This document shows positions 48,563-56,596 of a stretch of 64,000 nt of DNA, in pieces. Below the pieces are notes generated by a model. The model did no database searches. It had not been told where the DNA came from and saw nothing but the letters and a program-made list of their open reading frames with translations. The stretch's first letter is position 1. Every line of letters begins with the position of its first letter. Made by a program: the position numbers and the translations under genes. The stretch is taken from contig NZ_JBDPLZ010000002.1 of the NCBI RefSeq assembly GCF_039871655.1, positions 682,001 to 746,000 of the forward strand, given 5' to 3'. This stretch comes from Actinocorallia sp039871655. Its GTDB lineage: Bacteria > Actinomycetota > Actinomycetes > Streptosporangiales > Streptosporangiaceae.

Positions 48563-49315
48563 ATGCTTCGTGTGCTCGCAGTCGACGACGAACCGCCCGC
48601 CCTCGACGAACTGGTCCGCCTGCTGCGCGCCGACCCCCGGATCGAACGGGTGTCGGGGGCCGCCGATCCGGCCGAGGCGCTGCGCGGTCTGGGCCGCATG
48701 CTCGCCGGCGACGACCGGCTGGACGCGGTCTTCTTGGACGTGCGCATGCCCGGCCTGGACGGGCTGGACTTCACTCGCCTGCTCTCGGGGTTCGCCGCTC
48801 CGCCCGCGGTGGTCTTCGTGACCGCGCACGAGGACGGCGCCGTCGCGGCCTTCGACCTCGGCGCCGTGGACTACCTGCTGAAGCCGGTGCGGCCCGAGCG
48901 GTTGGCCGAGGCGGTCCGGCGGGTGGAGCGGACGGTGCGGCGCGCCGCGGAGGCGGCCCCCGCGCCGGACGAGGTGATCCCGGTGGAGCTCGGCGGCAGG
49001 ACCCGCATGGTCAGCCGCTCGGCGGTCACGCACGTGGAGGCGCACGGCGACTACGTCCGCCTGCACACGGTCGGGGAGAAGGCCGGCTATCTGGTCCGCA
49101 TCCCGCTGAGCGCGCTGGCCCGGCGCTGGGAGGGCGCGGGGTTCATCCGGATCCACCGCAGCACGCTCGTGGCGTCCGCGCACATCGAGGAACTGCGGTT
49201 CGACTCGGGCCGGGCCTCGGTCCGGGTGGGGGGCGCGGAGCTGCCGGTGAGCCGGCGGCACACCCGCCAGGTGCGGGACCTGCTGGTGCGCGGCTTCAGG
49301 TCGGACCCTCGTTGA
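48563..49315 (+). CDS. LytTR-family response regulator
   Basis: A 250-residue regulator. Receiver domain: VLAVDDEPPALDEL (near 4-17), phospho-Asp in AVFLDVRMPGLDG (near 60), Thr/Ala in VFVTAHED and Lys in DYLLKPVRPERL (near 113). A linker leads to the LytTR DNA-binding domain (about 145-245): VTHVEAHGDYVRLHTV, FIRIHRSTLVASAHIEEL, LPVSRRHTRQVRDLL. ATG 48563 has GGGAGG upstream. No LytS-type kinase is adjacent, so its partner is elsewhere. The 353-base space after it holds no protein gene but carries the 6C RNA on the other strand. Confidence 0.92.
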   Translation: MLRVLAVDDEPPALDELVRLLRADPRIERVSGAADPAEALRGLGRMLAGDDRLDAVFLDVRMPGLDGLDFTRLLSGFAAPPAVVFVTAHEDGAVAAFDLGAVDYLLKPVRPERLAEAVRRVERTVRRAAEAAPAPDEVIPVELGGRTRMVSRSAVTHVEAHGDYVRLHTVGEKAGYLVRIPLSALARRWEGAGFIRIHRSTLVASAHIEELRFDSGRASVRVGGAELPVSRRHTRQVRDLLVRGFRSDPR

Positions 49316-49483
49316 GCGGTGCCCCCGCCGACCGTTCGTCGTACAGAATCCACCGCTCGCCCAGTGGTCACTCTACGTACATCGACGACTACTGACCGTT
49401 GGTCGCGGGGAGGGGGTCGGGGTCTGCTCTCGGAGCCTCCGGGCACCTACTGTTCTCATCAGTAAGGCGATTCTGGAGGTCCT

Positions 49484-49623
49484 CCAAAGGCCCGGGGCTT
49501 TCGCTCCGGGACAGGAGGGTCACAGCCGCCGGATCCCGTACCGGGGGGGTGGGATCCGGTGGTGAGGGCTCAGGCGCCGAGCGGACAGTCGGGGGGTTGT
49601 CCGTCTCGGCGCCTGAGCGTTTT
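49484..49623 (-). ncRNA. 6C RNA (actinobacterial two-C-loop small RNA)
   Basis: On the minus strand two long hairpins each expose a run of Cs. The first (49568-49618) is a 20-base GCTCAGGCGCCGAG... stem with ACCCCCC in its loop. The second (49529-49559) is CCGGATCCC...GGGATCCGG with ACCCCCCC in its loop. A third hairpin (49491-49510, CCCGG...CCGGG with GAAA) and a short T-run end it. Two stem-loops with at least six Cs each is the definition of the 6C motif (B11 in mycobacteria). Its 5' end is not pinned down; the endonuclease IV gene ends 46 bases upstream on the same strand. Confidence 0.75.
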
Positions 49624-49668
49624 CCGGGCCCCTCGGAAGGCGGGCCGCCTCCCCCGAAGAGCCCCCTC

Positions 49669-50514
49669 TCAGCCTCGCAGCCGCTTCAACGCGTCGATGT
49701 CGGCCTTGTGCGGCTCGACGGAGCGGCCCGGCGTCTCGATGACGAACGGCACCCCCGCCACGGCCGGATGCCCCAGCAGCTCGGCGAACGGACCCTCGCC
49801 GATGTGGCCCTTGCCGATGTTCTCGTGCCGGTCCTTCTTGGAGCCGCACACGTCCTTGGAGTCGTTGGCGTGGACCAGCCGCAGCCTGCCCTCGCCGACG
49901 GTGTCGACCAGCGCGTCCAGGGTCTGGGCCACGCCCTGCTCCGCGGTCAGGTCGTGACCCGCGGCGAAGGCGTGGCAGGTGTCCAGGCAGACTCCGAGCT
50001 TCGGGTGGTGCTCTAGCGCCTCGAAGTAGGGGCCGAGCTGGTCGACGGTGGCGCACAGCATCGCGCCCTGCCCGGCCATCGGCTCCAGCAGCAGGCTGGG
50101 CGCGTCCTCGGGCAGCGACTCCAGCAGCGGCAGCAGCCGCTCGTGGATCTGGGCCATCGCCGCCTCCACCGGCTGGGTGACCGCGGAGCCGGTGTGCACC
50201 ACCACGCCCAGCGCGCCGATCGCGGCGCCGCGCTCCATCGCGTGGGCCACCGAGCCGATCGACTTCTCCAGGGTGTCGGCGTTGGGCGAGCCGAAGTTCA
50301 CCAGGTAGGAGGCGTGCACGTAGACGGGCAGCTCCGACTCCCGCAGCAGGGCGTCCTCGGCGGGCTTGCCGGGGCTCTGCGCCCAGCCGCGGGGGTTGCC
50401 GACGAAGACCTGGACGGCCTCGGCCCCGATCTCCGCCGCGTACTTCAGTCCTGCGGTGCCGAGCCCTCCGGCCACCGGTACGTGCGCCCCGATGGGGCTT
50501 GGCTGCGTGCTCAT
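49669..50514 (-). CDS. nfo: Deoxyribonuclease IV (AP endonuclease)
   Basis: A 281-residue TIM-barrel AP endonuclease of the Nfo family, cutting 5' to abasic sites in base-excision repair. Zinc-ligand segments: PIGAHVPVAGGLG, VVHTGSAV (near 108), LLEPMAGQG (near 142), GVCLDTCHAFAAGHDL (near 180), VHANDSKDVCGSKKDRHEN (near 212) and VIETPG. The length equals bacterial Nfo. ATG 50514 begins STQPSPIGAHV; a longer frame to 50571 overlaps the PASTA kinase end and is rejected. The kinase gene ends 31 bases upstream on the same strand. Confidence 0.92.
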   Translation of the reverse strand: MSTQPSPIGAHVPVAGGLGTAGLKYAAEIGAEAVQVFVGNPRGWAQSPGKPAEDALLRESELPVYVHASYLVNFGSPNADTLEKSIGSVAHAMERGAAIGALGVVVHTGSAVTQPVEAAMAQIHERLLPLLESLPEDAPSLLLEPMAGQGAMLCATVDQLGPYFEALEHHPKLGVCLDTCHAFAAGHDLTAEQGVAQTLDALVDTVGEGRLRLVHANDSKDVCGSKKDRHENIGKGHIGEGPFAELLGHPAVAGVPFVIETPGRSVEPHKADIDALKRLRG

Positions 50515-50545
50515 GATGGGCCAAGGGTAGTGGTCCGCACCGACA

Positions 50546-52561
50546 TCAGTCCCAGATGGTGATGATGGCACCCTTGGGGACGCGTTGTCCGTTGTCGGGA
50601 TCCTGGTCGATGATCCGGCCGGTGTTCAGCTTGTGCTGCACGTTGACCTGGAAGCCGCGCTTCTGCAGGTGCTCGACGGCGTCGTCGATGGTGCGGCCGA
50701 AGACCAGGGGCACCTTGACGTTGCCGTGCTCGTCCGGCTCGTCGTCGCAGAACGGGTTGATGGCCGAGAGGAAGCAGTCGTCGTTCTTGTTGACGCCCAG
50801 GGTGACGGCGTCGCCCGGCTTGAGCAGGGTGCCCGGGGCGGGGTTCTGCCACAGGATGGCGCCGTTGTCCTTGGCCGGGTCGGTCTGCACCTGCTCGTAG
50901 ATGGGCAGGTCGCCGTTCAGCTGGCTCTTGAGGGTCTCGAGCTGGGCGTAGGCCTCGTCCTTGTTCTTGCCGGACAGGTCGGGCATGGCGAGGCCGCTGC
51001 TGATGAGCAGGACGAGCGGCTCGTCCCGGGCCAGCTCGGTGCCGGCCTTGGGGTTGGTGCCCAGGGCCATGCCCTCGGCCGCGGCTCCGGGCTTCTTCTC
51101 CTGGGTCACCGACACGAAGGCCTTGAGCGTCTCGGCGGCCTGCTCGGCGGTCTGCCCCGTCACGTCGGGGACCTTGAGGGGGGTGAGGCCCTTGGAGAGC
51201 ACCAGCGTGATGGTCTCGCCGGGCTGGACCTTGCTGCCCACCCCGGGATCGACCTCGGCGACGGTGCCCTTGCGCGCGGTCTCGGAGTACTTCCTGGTGT
51301 CGGCGATCGAGTAGGCGATGCCCTCGGCCCGCAGCTCGGCCACGGCGTCGGCCTGGCTCAGCCCGATGATCTCCGGCACGTGGTCGTACTTGCCGGAGAC
51401 CTGGTACCAGGTGGCCCAGCCGATCACCATGGACGCGATGACGCCCAGGGTCACCAGCACGAACTTCCCGGTGAGGAAGTGCAGGATCCGGTCGAACAGC
51501 ATGACCGGTTCCTGCGGCGGCGGCCCGTCGGGGACCATGCCGAGCGGCATCACGGTCGTGTGGCCGTTCGGCATCACGGTGGTGCGGTTGTCTGCCCGGC
51601 CGGGGAGCGTGCTCTGGGGCATGGAGGCGCCCGGCAGGGAGCCGCCCGGGCCCGGCAGCCCCGGCACCGACAGGACGGAGGTGGCGTTGTCGGGCGCGGG
51701 CGGGACGGGGGCGGCCGGGAGTTCCAGGGAGGCGTCCGTCAGCAGCGCGTAGAAGTGGTCGGCGTCGACCGGGCGGCCCGCAGGGTCCTTGCTGGTCGCC
51801 GAGATCACCAGCGCGTCGATCCGCGGCGGGATGCCGGGCACCAGCTGGGACGGCAGCGGGATCTGCTCGTTGACGTGCCGCCAGGCCACCTGGAGAGGGG
51901 TCTCGCCCACGTGCGGCTGGCGTCCGGTGAGCAGCTCGAACAGCAGGATGCCCGCCGCGTACACGTCGGTGCGGGTGTCGGACTGGCCGGTGACCACCTG
52001 CTCGGGCGCCATGTAGGCGACGGTGCCGATGATCATGCCGGTCTTGGTCTGCCTGCTGTCGGTCTCGGCGCGGGCGAGGCCGAAGTCGGCGACCTTGACC
52101 TGGCCGTCGGTGGTCAGCAGCACGTTCTCGGGCTTGACGTCGCGGTGGATCAGGCCGGCCCGGTGCGCGGCGCCCAGCGCCGCCAGGACCGGCGCCGTGA
52201 TGTCCAGGGCGTCGCGGACGGGCAGCCGGCCGCGCTCGTCCAGCAGGTCGCGCAGGGTGCGGCCGGGCAGGTACTCCATGGTGAGGTAGGTGTGCGGGCC
52301 CGAGGTGCCCTGGTCGTACACCGCCACCACGTTCGGGTGGGACAGCGCGGCCGCGGCCTTGGCCTCGCCCATGAAGCGGCGGACGAACTCCTCGTCCTGC
52401 GCCAGGTGCGGGTGCATCACCTTGAGCGCGATGGTGCGGTTCAGCCTGAGGTCCCGGCCCACGTAGACGGTGGCCATGCCGCCACGGGCGACCTTCGACT
52501 CAATGCGGTAGCGCTCGTCGAGTACCTGCCCGACGAGGGGGTCTACTGCTGTCGCGTCCAC
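50546..52561 (-). CDS. pknL: Ser/Thr protein kinase with C-terminal PASTA repeats, PknL-like
   Basis: A 671-residue receptor kinase. The kinase domain spans about 15-280: VARGGMATVYVGRD, IALKVMHPHL (Lys near 44), LIHRDVKPENVLL (catalytic Asp near 140), VADFGLARAE and VAYMAPEQVV. A Pro/Met-rich linker leads to one membrane helix (VLVTLGVIASMVIGWATWY, near 390). Four extracellular PASTA units follow (VPEIIGLSQADAV, VPDVTGQTAEQAA, MPDLSGKNKDEAY, VPLVFGRTIDDAV), which bind muropeptides or lipid II. The GTG at 52561 lies six bases after a TACACT box, fitting a leaderless message. Position and the nearby Rv2175c-like gene suggest PknL. Confidence 0.9.
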   Translation of the reverse strand: MDATAVDPLVGQVLDERYRIESKVARGGMATVYVGRDLRLNRTIALKVMHPHLAQDEEFVRRFMGEAKAAAALSHPNVVAVYDQGTSGPHTYLTMEYLPGRTLRDLLDERGRLPVRDALDITAPVLAALGAAHRAGLIHRDVKPENVLLTTDGQVKVADFGLARAETDSRQTKTGMIIGTVAYMAPEQVVTGQSDTRTDVYAAGILLFELLTGRQPHVGETPLQVAWRHVNEQIPLPSQLVPGIPPRIDALVISATSKDPAGRPVDADHFYALLTDASLELPAAPVPPAPDNATSVLSVPGLPGPGGSLPGASMPQSTLPGRADNRTTVMPNGHTTVMPLGMVPDGPPPQEPVMLFDRILHFLTGKFVLVTLGVIASMVIGWATWYQVSGKYDHVPEIIGLSQADAVAELRAEGIAYSIADTRKYSETARKGTVAEVDPGVGSKVQPGETITLVLSKGLTPLKVPDVTGQTAEQAAETLKAFVSVTQEKKPGAAAEGMALGTNPKAGTELARDEPLVLLISSGLAMPDLSGKNKDEAYAQLETLKSQLNGDLPIYEQVQTDPAKDNGAILWQNPAPGTLLKPGDAVTLGVNKNDDCFLSAINPFCDDEPDEHGNVKVPLVFGRTIDDAVEHLQKRGFQVNVQHKLNTGRIIDQDPDNGQRVPKGAIITIWD

Positions 52562-52685
52562 CAGGGCAGTGTAAGGGCGAAACGGACTTCTCCCCATCGC
52601 TCTGCGGGACTACCTTACGGCCGTTCCAAAACGTGATCTTTTGTGAGGGGCGGCCGCCCGCGGAGCCGCCGCAGCTCAGGGCGGG

Positions 52686-53477
52686 TCAGGCGCCGGTGCC
52701 GGCCAGCCCCTCGAAGGGGGAGGAGGCCTGGGCGAGGCGCCGCCGCGGGATGCGCCCGGCCAGCCGCGCCGCGCGTCCCCCCTCGACCGCGCTGCGCATC
52801 GCGGCCGCCATCAGCGCCGGACGGTGGGCGCGGGTGACGGCGGTGGCCAGCAGCACGGCGTCGCAGCCCAGCTCCATCGCCAGCGCCGCGTCGCTGGCCG
52901 TGCCGATCCCGGCGTCCAGGATCACCGGCACGCCCGCCCGCTCGACGATCAGCTCGATGTTGTGGGGGTTGCGGACGCCCAGACCGGAGCCGATGGGCGC
53001 GCCGAGCGGCATGACGGCCGCGCAGCCCGCCTGCTCCAGCCGCTGGGCCAGCACCGGGTCGTCGTTGGTGTAGGGCAGGACGACGAAGCCCTCGGCCACC
53101 AGGCGCTCGGCCGCGTCCAGCAGTTCGACGGGGTCGGGCAGCAGGGTGTGCTCGTCGGCGACGACCTCCAGCTTCACCCACTCGGTGCCGAGCGCCTCGC
53201 GGGCCAGCCGGGCGGTCATGACGGCCTCGCCCGAGGTGAAGCAGCCCGCGGTGTTGGGCAGCACGCCGATGCCGTGCCGCTCCAGCAGTTCCAGCACCGA
53301 GCCCTTCATCGAGGGGTCGACCCGGCGCATGGCGACCGTGGTCAGCTCGGTGCCGGAGGCGATCAGCGCCTCCTCCAGGACGTGCAGGCTGGGCGCTCCG
53401 CCCGTGCCCATGATGAGCCGGGATCCGAACTCGCGGCCCGCGATGACCAGCGGGCCGGACGCGTCGGTCGTGTTCAC
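52686..53477 (-). CDS. thiG: Thiazole synthase
   Basis: A 263-residue ThiG, which forms the thiazole phosphate of thiamine from deoxyxylulose 5-phosphate, dehydroglycine and ThiS thiocarboxylate. The Schiff-base Lys is in TEWVKLEVVADEHTLLPD (near 101). GSRLIMGTGGAPS, LPNTAGCFTSGEAVMTA, MPLGAPIGSGLGVRNPH and VILDAGIGTASDAALAMELG are intact. GTG 53477 begins four bases after thiS. It is the last gene of the riboswitch-controlled thiO-thiS-thiG operon. Confidence 0.96.
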   Translation of the reverse strand: MNTTDASGPLVIAGREFGSRLIMGTGGAPSLHVLEEALIASGTELTTVAMRRVDPSMKGSVLELLERHGIGVLPNTAGCFTSGEAVMTARLAREALGTEWVKLEVVADEHTLLPDPVELLDAAERLVAEGFVVLPYTNDDPVLAQRLEQAGCAAVMPLGAPIGSGLGVRNPHNIELIVERAGVPVILDAGIGTASDAALAMELGCDAVLLATAVTRAHRPALMAAAMRSAVEGGRAARLAGRIPRRRLAQASSPFEGLAGTGA

Positions 53478-53481
53478 TTGT

Positions 53482-53682
53482 TCAGCCTCCCTGGACCGCG
53501 GTGAGGATCTCCACCCGGTCGGCGTCCCTGACGGGGGTCGTGGGCCAGGCGGCGCGCGGCACCACCTCTTCGTTCAGCGCCACCGCCACGCCCCGTTCGG
53601 CGTCGGTGACCTGCGACACGACCGCCGCGACGGTCGCGCCGTCGGGAAGGTCGCGGGCCTGGCCGTTGATGGTCACTCTCAT
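53482..53682 (-). CDS. thiS: Sulfur carrier protein ThiS
   Basis: A 66-residue ubiquitin-fold carrier ending in Gln-Gly-Gly; the terminal Gly is adenylated and converted to the thiocarboxylate that feeds ThiG. MRVTINGQARDLPDGATVAA and GVAVALNEEVVPRAAW are family-typical. ATG 53682 overlaps the thiO stop (ATGA), and thiG starts four bases after its stop, so the three are translationally coupled. A separate thiF is not seen in the window. Confidence 0.93.
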   Translation of the reverse strand: MRVTINGQARDLPDGATVAAVVSQVTDAERGVAVALNEEVVPRAAWPTTPVRDADRVEILTAVQGG

Positions 53683-54797
53683 CTGTCGTCTCCGATGGTG
53701 GCGGGCCGCGCGGGCGCGAAGCGGTCGGCGCCGAACGGGCGGACCGCCTCGGGGGGCTCCCGGCCGTCCAGCAGGTCCGCCATCGCGTCGGCGGTGAGGG
53801 GGGTGAGCAGGATGCCGTTGCGGAAGTGCCCGGTGGCCGCCAGCAGGCCCTCGGGCCCGACCGGGCCGATGATCGGGGCGTTGTCGGGGGATCCGGGCCG
53901 GAAGGAGGCGGTGACCTCCTTGAACTCCAGCTCGGTGACGCCGGGGAAGAGCGTGCGGGCGTCGCGCAGCAGCTCCCACAGGCCGCCCGCGGTGACCCGG
54001 GAGTCGAAGCCGAGTTCCTCCTGGGTCGCGCCGACGACCAGTTCGCCGTCCGGGCGCGGCACGAGGTACATCGAGAAGCCGCGCACCAGGCCCCGGGTGG
54101 CCCTGGTGAGGAAGGGGTGGGGGCTGTGCAGCCGCAGGATCTGGCCTTTCACCGGCCTCACCGGCAGGCCGGTCAGCTCCCGGGACCAGCTTCCGGCCGC
54201 CACGACGACGCGTTCGGCGGCCAGGACGTCCCCGTCCTCCAGCCGGACGCCGCGCACCCGGCCGTCCTGGACGACGAGCTCAAGGGCCCGCTTGCGCACG
54301 AGGGGGAGGTGCTCGCAGGCCGCGAGCAGCGCGCGCAGCAGCCGTCTGGGGTCGACGGAGCCGTCGTCGGGGGCGAGGATCCCGCCCCGCACGGACGGCG
54401 CGAGCATGGGTTCGAGCCTGCGGCACTCCCGGCCGGTGAGGAGTTCGGTGCGCAGCCCCAGCGAGGTCTGGAAGCGGTGCTGGTCCTGGAGGAAGGCCAG
54501 GTCGTCGGCGTCGTAGGCGACGGACAGGTTGCCCTCGCGCCGGTGGCCGATGTCGATCCCGGTGAGGTCGGCCAGTTCGGCCGCGAACCGCGGGTAGCGG
54601 TCGCGGGAGTCGACGCCGAGCCTGAGGTGGTCCTCCTCGCCGTACTGCAGTTCGCCGACGGGCGTCAGCATCCCGGCCGCCACATGGCTGGCGCCGCTTC
54701 CGGGCTCGGGGTCCACGAGGGTGACCGGCAGTCCCCGCTGGGACGCCCGCCAGGCGATGGCCAGGCCTATCGCCCCTGCGCCGATGACCACGATCAC
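53679..54797 (-). CDS. thiO: Glycine oxidase
   Basis: A 372-residue flavoenzyme of the D-amino-acid oxidase fold that oxidises glycine to the dehydroglycine used by ThiG. The FAD dinucleotide fold is IVVIGAGAIGLAIAWRASQ (2-20) with the Glu/Asp partner in VTLVDPEPGSGAS. GMLTPVGELQYGE, VVVAAGSWSRELTG, YLVPRPDGELVVGATQEE and the C-terminal GHFRNGILLTPLTA are intact. GTG 54797 opens the operon, directly behind the TPP riboswitch. It replaces the ThiH route, as expected in an aerobe. Confidence 0.94.
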   Translation of the reverse strand: MIVVIGAGAIGLAIAWRASQRGLPVTLVDPEPGSGASHVAAGMLTPVGELQYGEEDHLRLGVDSRDRYPRFAAELADLTGIDIGHRREGNLSVAYDADDLAFLQDQHRFQTSLGLRTELLTGRECRRLEPMLAPSVRGGILAPDDGSVDPRRLLRALLAACEHLPLVRKRALELVVQDGRVRGVRLEDGDVLAAERVVVAAGSWSRELTGLPVRPVKGQILRLHSPHPFLTRATRGLVRGFSMYLVPRPDGELVVGATQEELGFDSRVTAGGLWELLRDARTLFPGVTELEFKEVTASFRPGSPDNAPIIGPVGPEGLLAATGHFRNGILLTPLTADAMADLLDGREPPEAVRPFGADRFAPARPATIGDDR

Positions 54798-54802
54798 AGG
54801 TC

Positions 54803-54897
54803 GCTCCCTTCGCCGGCATGATCCGGATCAGGTTCTGGCGGTCGGGAGGACTGCTCCCCTCTCAGCCCGTACCGGGCTCCCGCGCTCCGTACGGAGC
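54803..54897 (-). promoter_or_regulatory. TPP riboswitch (THI element) of the thiO operon
   Basis: On the minus strand GGGCTGAGAGGGG (54860-54875) is followed by GACCGCCAGAACCTGATCC, then GGATCATGCCGGCGAAGGGAG, the invariant pyrimidine- and pyrophosphate-binding arms. The final GGGAG also forms the ribosome site six bases before the thiO start, so TPP binding should block translation. Confidence 0.95.
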
Positions 54898-55009
54898 CCA
54901 GCGTATGCCCTGAGCAGTACCGATCAGATATCGGGCATCCTGGACATGGACGGTGACGGGGCGAAAGTTAGGGTGTCCTGCCAGGAGAACCGGGATCTCG
55001 GAGGATCAC

Positions 55010-56191
55010 ATGGAACGCGTCATCGTGGTGGGCGGTGGCCTGGCGGGTGTGCGCGCCGTGGAGGCGCTGCGGGCCAAGGGCTACGCCGGAAGGCTCACGC
55101 TGGTCGGAGCGGAGCCGCACCGGCCCTACGACCGTCCGCCGCTGTCGAAGGCCGTCCTGGCGGGCGAGCGCGAGGACACCACGGTCGACGCCTCTTGGGA
55201 CTCCCTGGACTGCGAACTGCTGCTGGGGCACCGCGCGACCGGGCTGCGCGTGCAGGACCGCGTCCTGGAGACCACCGCGGGCGAACTGCCCTACGACGGG
55301 CTGGTGATCGCCACCGGAGCCGACACCGTCCGGCTTCCCGGCCCCGGCCGCCAGCACGTGATCAGGACCATCGACGACTCCCTGGAACTGCGCGGCAAGC
55401 TGGTCCCCGGCGCCCGCGTGGTGATCGTCGGCGCGGGCTGGATCGGCGCGGAGGTCGCCACGACGGCGGCGAAGCTGGGCTGCGAGGTCACCGTGCTGGA
55501 GGCCGCGCCCGCGCCTTTGGCCAACGCGCTCGGCCCGGAGCTGGGCGCGCTGACCGCCCCCTGGTACGCCGAGGCAGGGGTCCGGCTGCGCTGCGGGGTC
55601 AAGGTCGCCTCGATCGAGGAGGGCGGCGTCGCGCTGGTGGACGGGGAGTTCCTGCCGGCCGAGGCCGTCGTCGTCGGCATCGGCGTGCGGCCCTCGCTGG
55701 ACTGGGTGAGCGGCCTGGAGGTCGAGAACGGCCTGGTGGTGGACGCCTCGCTGCGCACCTCCCGTCCGGAGATCGTCGCGGTCGGCGACTGCGCGGCCTG
55801 GTGGTCCAACCGGTACGGGCGCCGGCTGCGGGTGGAGCACTGGGACGCGGCGCTGAACGCCCCCGACGTCGCGGTGGCGTCGCTGCTGGGCCAGGAGGCG
55901 GTCTACGACGACCCGCCCTACTTCTGGTCCGAGCAGTTCGGGCGCATGGTCCAGTACGCGGGCCACCACCCGGGGGCCGAGCGGATGGTCTTCCGGGGCG
56001 ACCCGGAGACCGACCGGTCCTGGGCGGTCTTCTGGCTCGACGGGGACCTGCTGCGAGCCGTCCTGACGGTGGCCGCGCCCCGCGACCTGATGCAGGCCCG
56101 CAGGCTCCTGACAGCGGGGACACCGGTGGACGCGGAGAAGCTCGCCGACCCCTCGGTCCCCGTCCGGAACGCGGTCCTGGCTGTTTCATAG
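55010..56191 (+). CDS. FAD/NAD(P)-dependent oxidoreductase, rhodocoxin/ferredoxin reductase-like
   Basis: A 393-residue two-dinucleotide flavoprotein. FAD fold: RVIVVGGGLAGVRAVEALRA (3-22) with YDRPPLSKAVLAGE; LVIATGADTVRLPG; NAD fold VVIVGAGWIGAEVATTAAKLG (near 142); second FAD contact IVAVGDCAAWW (near 260). The C-terminal reductase-like domain includes YFWSEQFGRMVQYAG, typical of ferredoxin reductases that serve cytochromes P450 or dioxygenases. No ferredoxin or P450 is adjacent, so the acceptor is unknown. ATG 55010 has GGAGG upstream. Confidence 0.9.
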   Translation: MERVIVVGGGLAGVRAVEALRAKGYAGRLTLVGAEPHRPYDRPPLSKAVLAGEREDTTVDASWDSLDCELLLGHRATGLRVQDRVLETTAGELPYDGLVIATGADTVRLPGPGRQHVIRTIDDSLELRGKLVPGARVVIVGAGWIGAEVATTAAKLGCEVTVLEAAPAPLANALGPELGALTAPWYAEAGVRLRCGVKVASIEEGGVALVDGEFLPAEAVVVGIGVRPSLDWVSGLEVENGLVVDASLRTSRPEIVAVGDCAAWWSNRYGRRLRVEHWDAALNAPDVAVASLLGQEAVYDDPPYFWSEQFGRMVQYAGHHPGAERMVFRGDPETDRSWAVFWLDGDLLRAVLTVAAPRDLMQARRLLTAGTPVDAEKLADPSVPVRNAVLAVS

Positions 56192-56218
56192 TCCCCGCGG
56201 GATGGTAGACACGGAAAC

Positions 56219-56596
56219 GTGACGAAGACGCACGTTGACATCGATCCGGAACTCGACTCCCTGGTGGGCGAATGGCTCACTTTCGCGGAAGCGGGGCAGG
56301 TCGCGGGAGTGCCCGCGAGCAGAGTGAAGCAGTGGGTGAAGGAGGGCAAGCTGCTGGCCGCCTACCGGCAGTCCGGAGGCGGCCCGCAGATACCGGCCGC
56401 GTTCCTGGCGGAAGGGCAGGTGGTCAAGGGCCTGCCCGGGACCCTGACGCTGCTGTCCGACGCCGGTTTCGACGAAACGGCCGCGTTGCGCTGGCTGTTC
56501 ACCGGCGACGACACCCTGCCCGGCACCCCGGTCCAGGCGCTCCGCGAGAACCGGGGCACCGAGATCAGGCGCCGGGCCCAGGCCCTGGCCTTCTGA
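56219..56596 (+). CDS. Rv2175c-like DNA-binding protein, probable Ser/Thr kinase substrate
   Basis: A 125-residue protein. An excisionase-like winged helix (WLTFAEAGQVAGVPASRVKQ then WVKEGKLLAAYR, about 19-50) is followed by the Rv2175c C-terminal domain (IPAAFLAEGQVVKGLPGTLTL, then LSDAGFDETAALRWLF). In M. tuberculosis Rv2175c is bound and phosphorylated by PknL on an N-terminal Thr, reducing DNA binding. Here Thr2 and Thr4 lie in the N-terminal TKTHVD, and a pknL-like gene is four genes away. GTG 56219 overlaps nothing upstream; its stop overlaps thiE (TGATG). Confidence 0.85.
   Translation: MTKTHVDIDPELDSLVGEWLTFAEAGQVAGVPASRVKQWVKEGKLLAAYRQSGGGPQIPAAFLAEGQVVKGLPGTLTLLSDAGFDETAALRWLFTGDDTLPGTPVQALRENRGTEIRRRAQALAF

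Noticed and set aside
49316..49668. A small protein gene in the gap after the LytTR regulator
   Set aside because: Frames here have no ribosome site, and the region is explained by three hairpins of the 6C RNA and its surroundings.
50585..52636. A 683-codon plus-strand frame opposite the PASTA kinase
   Set aside because: A perfect shadow of pknL with Val/Gly/His-rich composition and no domain.
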